Shown one piece after another: positions 58,200 to 64,000 of a stretch of 64,000 bases of DNA. The DNA is from Hansfordia pulvinata (Eukaryota > Ascomycota > Sordariomycetes > Xylariales): positions 1,427,501 to 1,491,500 of the forward strand of contig BJKQ01000011.1 in the NCBI GenBank assembly GCA_006538405.1. Direction: 5' to 3'. A program made the position numbers and the translations under genes. Below the pieces are notes generated by a model that worked only from the letters and a program-made list of their open reading frames with translations, was not told the origin of the DNA and did no database searches. The stretch's first letter is position 1; each line of letters opens with the position of its first letter.

Positions 58200-59856
58200 G
58201 ATGAGAGACTTGCGTTTGTGCTTTTAGGGGTGGGTATCGACTTTCGCGCGCATATCACGACGGCCGCGCGAAGATGGGTGGGTGGGGGGTGGTGCAGAAT
58301 CGGTGCAGTCAGCAGAAAGAAAAGAGCTGACAGCAAGGGGAAAAGGTACAGAATCGCGCGCCCAGGCCCTGGGCCAGAGCCAATCGCTGGCCGTAATTGC
58401 CGGCAGCCAACCCGCCGTGGAGGAGGGATTTATGGACGAATGACAGTGCAGTGAGTGCGCGGACGCAGCCATGGCGACGGCAAGGGAGCGGGATATCACG
58501 CAATCGGCGTGAGCCAGACTGCTCAGGCTCTGACGGGACAGAGATAGCAGCCTACCGTACATGCCGCCCATTACTGGAGATGGCGCAGAGAACCCCTGCA
58601 AGTCAATCTGTGCTGTTTGCGCGTGACTCGACGCGAGCCTCACGGGTCCATTAGTCGTTCAGTCAGTCAGTCCATCAGTTCGTTGTCGACACACGCGAGG
58701 TGACGCGCTCACGACGAGGAGGGATCTGGCTTCATGCTATATAAGTCAAGTTGCACCGGCAACGGATCGGGCTCATCGAGAAAACCTGGCCTTAAAACCT
58801 GTGCGCAGCCAGTATGGAATGGAGCCGCCCTGCTGCTGGCTGGTGCCCGATGCGACAGAGAAGCAAGGGACGTACGAGTACACGGAGATGGGACTTAACC
58901 GAGCCATGCGTAACTGCGCAGCTGTACTTGGAACTGATAACAGACAAGAGCCGCAGCAGCTGAGGGAGCTGAGCCGTGCAAGTCGTGCCATTCCGCTCTG
59001 TTCGATTGATCCGGCATCCGCCTCGCCTCCATCTCGCGAACCGTCGGACGGGTCGGTGAGCATCGGGCCACAAGACTCGAGAGCATCTCCTCAAACGGCA
59101 TTGCGCATATGGGTGTGTGGCTCGGCGGTCGTTGCATCTGACGGCGGGGGCCCTTGCCGCTGGTTCTGCCCGACCACGACCATCGCGGCTCGCCAGGAGG
59201 CAGCACCTGATGTTGGGTTTGATCCTATGTGTCAGTACAGTTAGCAGCAGCGTGAGATGGCGTCGGGTAGGTAGTCAGTCAGTAGAGTGTGGACGCTCTT
59301 TGGCGGCGGCGGCGGGTACGACAGCAGCAGCACTTTCGAGTCGTCTTCTTCAGAAATAGCCGATCCTCCGTCTCGTTTAATCAACGTGGGCACGAGGGCC
59401 CGGGACTGGGACTGTCGTTCACTCGTTCTCTCGGGCATTGGATGCATCGCCGTGTGGCGCACGACCTGGTGACGGCCTCTTCGAGGGGATGGGCGTGCGA
59501 CGCATCGCGTACGATAGGACGCAGCGGATAAGCGCGAGGTACCTGTGCAGGCACAAATCGCAGCGGGAGGTACAATCGCGTCTGCTGCTGCTGGGTTCAC
59601 GCTACCCGCAGACCGGTGAGAGGGATTAGACAAGGATGGCAGGCGCTGTGTGGTGGGGTCGGGGTTCGATTGGAGCTCCAAAGCTGGCGGCGTGTCGCTG
59701 CCGTGGGCGACGCGCATCCCTGGTAAGGTTGGCGCTGAGGCGACTCTGGGGGCGCTCTCGGCAGCACTAGAAGCCCGGCAGCTGGTGCCCTGAGGTCTGA
59801 GGAGCGGGAACGGAGGCGGCCTCCGGCTGTCTGCACTGGACGGCCGTCGTCAGTGA

Positions 59857-59872
59857 GTACTCGTACGAGTAC
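59857..59872. repeat. Dispersed palindrome GTACTCGTACGAGTAC
   Basis: Perfect 16-bp palindrome in the alternative register, with TCGTACGA at the centre instead of GAGTACTC. Confidence 0.75.
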
Positions 59873-62800
59873 GCCTGAAGTGCCGAGTGAACAACCTCAG
59901 CACACGTATCGCGCGTGCCTGCCTCGAGGGAGGACGTGGGAGGGCTGTTTGGCTGCCCCCTCACCTCTTCCTTCCCTTGCAGCATCTGACCCGGTGTGAG
60001 AAAGACATCCACGGATGCTACCCCCAGATCTGTGTGTCGTGGTCTTCTACTTGAGAAACCAACCAACCATGTTCCATCCTCGCACTGCCTTGGTTCTTTC
60101 TGGCTCTCCACAGCTCTGCCCCCGCTCTCCGTCTCCCTTCATATCGCAGCACCGCATGGGAATCTGCAGCAAGTTTGTGGCCTCATCCCATGTGTGACGG
60201 CGATGCCGTTTGCTGCCAGGTCTGATGATGCCACCCTGTCGCTGCTGCCACAAAGACAGCAACAGCGACTGCGACGGCGACTGCGGTAGCGAGTTCCGTT
60301 GCCACTCGGCCCTCATACTAGCCCGACTGTCGCAGCGTTCACATCAGGCATATCCATAAGGCACTCGCTGATCGCCTTGCCCCCGATACTGCACCCCAGA
60401 ACCAGCCAGATTGCCCATCTATCTACCTAGGATTTACTCGCCCAGGTTCGGGTTCAAGGGTCTCGACGCGGAACGGGGGTGCAGTTTACCCAAGCTTTTC
60501 GACCAACACGGCCCCTGCTTGCGCCCAAACGAGACGACGATCAGCAATCCATCCACCCCTTCCAGGACAGCAAGCAGCGCGTCACGCCGTGAAGGGACAG
60601 CCGTGGGCCACTTTTCCGTGTTCTGGATCTCGCCAGTGCCCGCTTTTCTCTCTCTCAAATCGGAAGATTCTATCATTTCCCCTCGGCGGGGATGCTTGCT
60701 GGGAGTCGCATGCAACGCTAGTCATCTTGGCGCATTAGCACCTGATCTAGACGGCTCACGGCGTGGCGCACTACGGGTATGCTGGACTGTCAGTCACTTG
60801 GCGCCTTGTTCGCCTGATGAGGAACCGGCTCCGTGCCTACCTGCGCGCCTGTCTGTCTGCCTGCCTGCGATGACTCGGTCGGGAGACGAACAGCACGCCA
60901 TCGACATTATTTCACCCGTGCCATGGTATGGAAGAGGGCTACGAGCAATGCCCTCAACGACGTTTCCTGGTTCCGGACGGGTTTACTCTCTCTGGTCGTT
61001 ATCTACGCGACAGAATCGCGTTTCGTACAGATGCGCGTGCTTTCTTTCTAGATTGATTGGTTCGTCTAATGCCCCCATCCTGCGTTGCTGCCCCCAGAAA
61101 TCGTTGGGTGCGTTCCTCTATCTTGAACCGGGAGCCATGCAAGTTGCAACCCTACAGCATCCGCCTAGGCGCACAGCCAGCAACACTCGGCGCCATCACA
61201 TGTGAATCTTCTCAGCGTCACGGGCTCCCTTCCCTATTCTGCGAGGACTCAACTCTCGCTAGAGCGTGGCACGGCGTGAGCCCTGACTGACGCTTTGCTA
61301 TAAGCTACGTTGTAGGCATGCGGATCCTGCCATTCGCCCAGGTAAGGTAGGTGAGTTATCTGTTTTCTCGAGGTTTGGTCGTCGCAAGCAATCAATACAC
61401 ACCTGACCTACTGTATTAACACCACTGACGAGGTGTTGACAGGGGTAGTGCCGAGGCCAGCCCGCGTACCAGTGGCTAACATTGGTACGACCACAGCATG
61501 AGGTTCGCACACGCCAACTTACCGCGAGCGGCGTGCCTTGGTATTATCAGATGATTCCCTGTCAGCTTCCGCTTTCTTGCAGGACCTCCCGCGTCTCGGC
61601 AGGTCCCGGACAAGGCGACAATCAGTGGCCCGTCGATCACGCTTCGGGCATGTGAGAAGGGGCACGATCTCCTCCAACGTCACAGGAAGACCAGCAGCGC
61701 CGAGGGCAGGTCAACCGCTCTGCTTCCGCTTGGTCGGGCTGCAGGAGCTGGGTTCCAATCGTGGGACGCGCTGTTTGTGGCTTGACTAGCTTTGCCTCAC
61801 CGCGTCGTCATCTTACGTTCTCGTGTTACACAACATGATAGCTTTCTTACGCATCGAAACTCGAGGATGTCCCACGTAGCAACAATGGGACAACAATGGC
61901 TACCGTCAGCCCGTCAGGAGCAAGACCTCCGCTTAGGCGATGGCATATCCGAGGAGGATTCGGGTTGCTGCTTACGACTACCGCCGTATTTTCCAAGTCA
62001 TTGTTCGTTGCCGCGGGCTGGAGATGGCAAGGCTGATGACCCAGGTTTCGCAAAAGCACCCGCTGCAGAACGCGACCAGGGCAAGACTCGCGCATGCCCA
62101 GATGCCGGGATCAGACTGAACCATGGCCAGCGGCCGGATAGGGCCATGCAGATGCAGATGCATAAAGCATGTGCGTGGTGTACCCGCAACCGACCAGCAT
62201 CATGTTGCAGTCGCCTCTTGCCTCTTGCCTGGCATGGTTGCGAGACTGGACGGACGGAGCAAAGCAGCATCGCTGATATCGCCTCTGAGCCACCTACAGT
62301 CCAACGCGGCCGACCTTGCGATGAGGCATGTGGAGGGTAGGTGCCTTCTGCCGATATTCGAGATGCCGCCGCAGAGTGATGGTGATGAGAAGGGCTGAAG
62401 CATCCGAGCTACACGTCTTACCGCCAGCGCAGCAGAAACAACAGCAGCCAGCCAAGTTCAAAACCAGGCGTCGGGACTAAGTCCCTGCACATGTCTGAGT
62501 GTGCACATGATGACATAGTTGCGACCCCTGCCAGGTATTACCCTGCCCCCACCCACCCAACACCCACGACAGCAACAATGTCTCACCGAGCCTCACAGCC
62601 TGAGCGGCCGTCCGGCGGGAAGCCCACTCGGGTACCCATGCCGTTGGAGATGCTCACCCGGCGCTTGTATCTCCCCCAAACCTCTCATCTGCTGGGATGC
62701 GCAACAAATCAACGCCGGCAGAACGGGCTGGGCGGCCGGCCATGTCAGCATGGTTGTATCACCACTGGCGCCATGAGTGACGCCCTGGTGTCGCGCAACG

Positions 62801-63237
62801 GAACGGCTTATCTGGGTATAAAACGCCCTGAGCTCACGTGGGACAGGCGGCTTGGGTTGGGCTTCTGCGCTGAGCAGAGCCGGGGACGTCGACTTTGTTC
62901 ACATGAGGAGCCGACGTCGTCGCCCCCCCCCTTGAAAAAAAAAAAAACCGCGACATGGGACGAGTACTCGCAGGCAGGCGACGTGTGAAGCAGAAACCCG
63001 GGCGGGCAAGAGATCAAGGCGAGCGCGTGGTGGAGCGACTGGAAGGGGCCGGACGAGTGTGAGGTGATCGTCTACCTCTCTGAATGCCGGCCCGGGGTGT
63101 GCGGGATCAAGAAAGCGACACGCAGAAGGTAATCGAGGCCAAAGACGCCGCGCAAGTCTCTCCAGATGCGTCGGTCGGGCACGGATCTTGTTCCCACCGG
63201 GGCAGGTCGCGAGCCCGTCTGCCCCGCCTGCCCGCGT

Positions 63238-63296
63238 CGGTGCCGGTGCCGGTGCCGGTGTCGGTGCGGGCCGGTGCCATTGCCGGTGCCGGTGGC
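63238..63296. repeat. GCCGGT hexanucleotide repeat, imperfect
   Basis: About nine copies of GGTGCC/GCCGGT with substitutions and a short interruption in the middle. Confidence 0.75.
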
Positions 63297-63626
63297 GCCA
63301 TTTGGCCTCAAAGTGAGGAATCAAGAGCCGGGGCAACGACACAACGCAAAAGCCAGCGTGGCTATGCCGGCGTCGACTTCGCCGTTCGCTCCGTGTCGAG
63401 AAGGCAATTGAGTCGAGAGGCGCGTCCCTCCGTCGCCCCATCTTGCACCTACACACTCGTATGTAAGTACAAACATGCACCTACGCAGTCAACCCACGGA
63501 TGCCTGTGCTGAAATGATGGCTACCTACCTACGAGTAAGTAGGTAGCTCAGAGAGCTACTCGTACCCCTTGAGTTGGTTCTTGTAGTTGGGGTCAACCAG
63601 CGGTGTCTCCCTACTAACGACCTACC

Positions 63627-63634
63627 TATAAATA
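63627..63634 (+). promoter_or_regulatory. Possible TATA box of a gene to the right of the window
   Basis: TATAAATA on the plus strand, followed 200-370 bases later by C/A/T-rich sequence with CACCACCACC and TCTCGACC tracts typical of fungal leaders. No start codon of a convincing gene lies inside the window. Confidence 0.3.
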
Positions 63635-63846
63635 CCTACCTACTTAAACTAGCGCGGACCTATCTACTGCGTTTCCCGCACTTTGGGCCGACGTCGGCGT
63701 CGAGTGCCGCCACGCCCGCCTTTCGCCTGAGCGGCTACTGGGGCAGCTTGCCGCCGATCCGTGCAGACGATGCCGGCGGCGAGTGGGCGAGCGAGCGGTC
63801 GCTCGGTTGGTTCAGGACGGCCGGGGTGATAAGTGACCGTGGGCGA

Positions 63847-63869
63847 CTGAGTGAGTGAGTGAGTGAGTG
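63847..63869. repeat. GAGT tetranucleotide microsatellite
   Basis: Five and a half copies of GAGT (or TGAG), followed by GGGT units. Confidence 0.8.
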
Positions 63870-64000
63870 GATGGGTGGGTGACTGCGAGTTCCTCATCAT
63901 CACCACCACCACCACAAACCCCCACCATCACCGCCAACCACCATTCCGTCGCTATTCTTGTGCAACCACACGCTGCATCCTGTCTCGACCTTGCCCGCCC

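Larger units (their letters stand above)
51369..64000. other. 12.6-kb gene-poor region upstream of WHI3
   Basis: The first 1-3 kb is strongly pyrimidine-rich on the WHI3 strand and is probably its leader and promoter, including a G-run cluster at 52266-52291 on the plus strand. Further right I find only short or compositionally odd frames, GA, GAGGCAGC, GCCGGT and GAGT repeats, poly-G, and many GTACGAGTAC palindromes. No recognisable protein, tRNA or rRNA was found. The extreme right may be the promoter of a gene beyond the window. Confidence 0.45.

Noticed and set aside
60411..61205. A 264-codon plus-strand frame
   Set aside because: No domain, signal peptide or family resemblance; likely a chance frame in GC-rich DNA.
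1..64000. CRISPR arrays, rRNA genes, 5S genes, intact transposons
   Set aside because: Looked for regular spaced repeats, conserved rRNA/tRNA boxes and transposase or polymerase motifs; none was found by eye.

Overview
The window looks like nuclear DNA of a filamentous ascomycete, most likely a Sordariomycete and possibly Hypocreales. The reasons are short GT-AG introns of about 50-300 nt (many with a CTGAC/CTAAC-like branch site), GC-rich codon use, and a set of typical fungal proteins: a Zn2Cys6 regulator, Atg29, a Rap-type Rsr1/Bud1 GTPase, Ipi3, Whi3 and mitochondrial uS14m. No bacterial, viral or organellar gene was recognised. The genus is not determinable by eye.

Left part (1-16.6 kb): a truncated Zn2Cys6 transcription factor (minus) runs off the left edge and diverges from a peroxisomal-type 4-coumarate-CoA ligase-like gene (plus), which carries a one-base frameshift. 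Then come a small hydrophilic protein (minus), mitochondrial ribosomal protein uS14m (plus), an Arb2-domain protein (plus) with an ambiguous splice site or second frameshift, and an intronless 802-residue protein of unknown function (minus).

Middle (16.6-40.4 kb): about 4.7 kb without a convincing gene; a small secreted cysteine-containing protein (minus) beside an AT-richer segment with a compact GC-rich palindromic island; IPI3 (plus); a weak cysteine-containing reading frame (minus); a mitochondrial TPR membrane protein (plus); a multi-pass membrane protein of unknown function (minus) that starts on a predicted 6-nt exon; ATG29 (plus) with a 10-nt microexon; and RSR1 (minus) with eight exons.

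Right part (40.4-64 kb): two very long stretches without a recognisable gene (about 9 kb and 12.6 kb) flank WHI3 (minus). They are rich in microsatellites (TAGG/CCTA, GGCA/GGCG, GAGT, GCCGGT), homopolymers and a dispersed palindrome built on GTACGAGTACTCGTAC.

Most genes are ordinary housekeeping functions (autophagy, ribosome assembly, polarity GTPase, RNA-binding cell-cycle control, mitochondrial biogenesis). They do not form an obvious cluster. The parts deserving a second look are the secreted protein, the dispersed palindrome family, the 38-39-bp inverted repeat near 38.1 kb, the short uORF upstream of RSR1, and the two frameshift-like breaks. I did not find a clear new multi-gene system.
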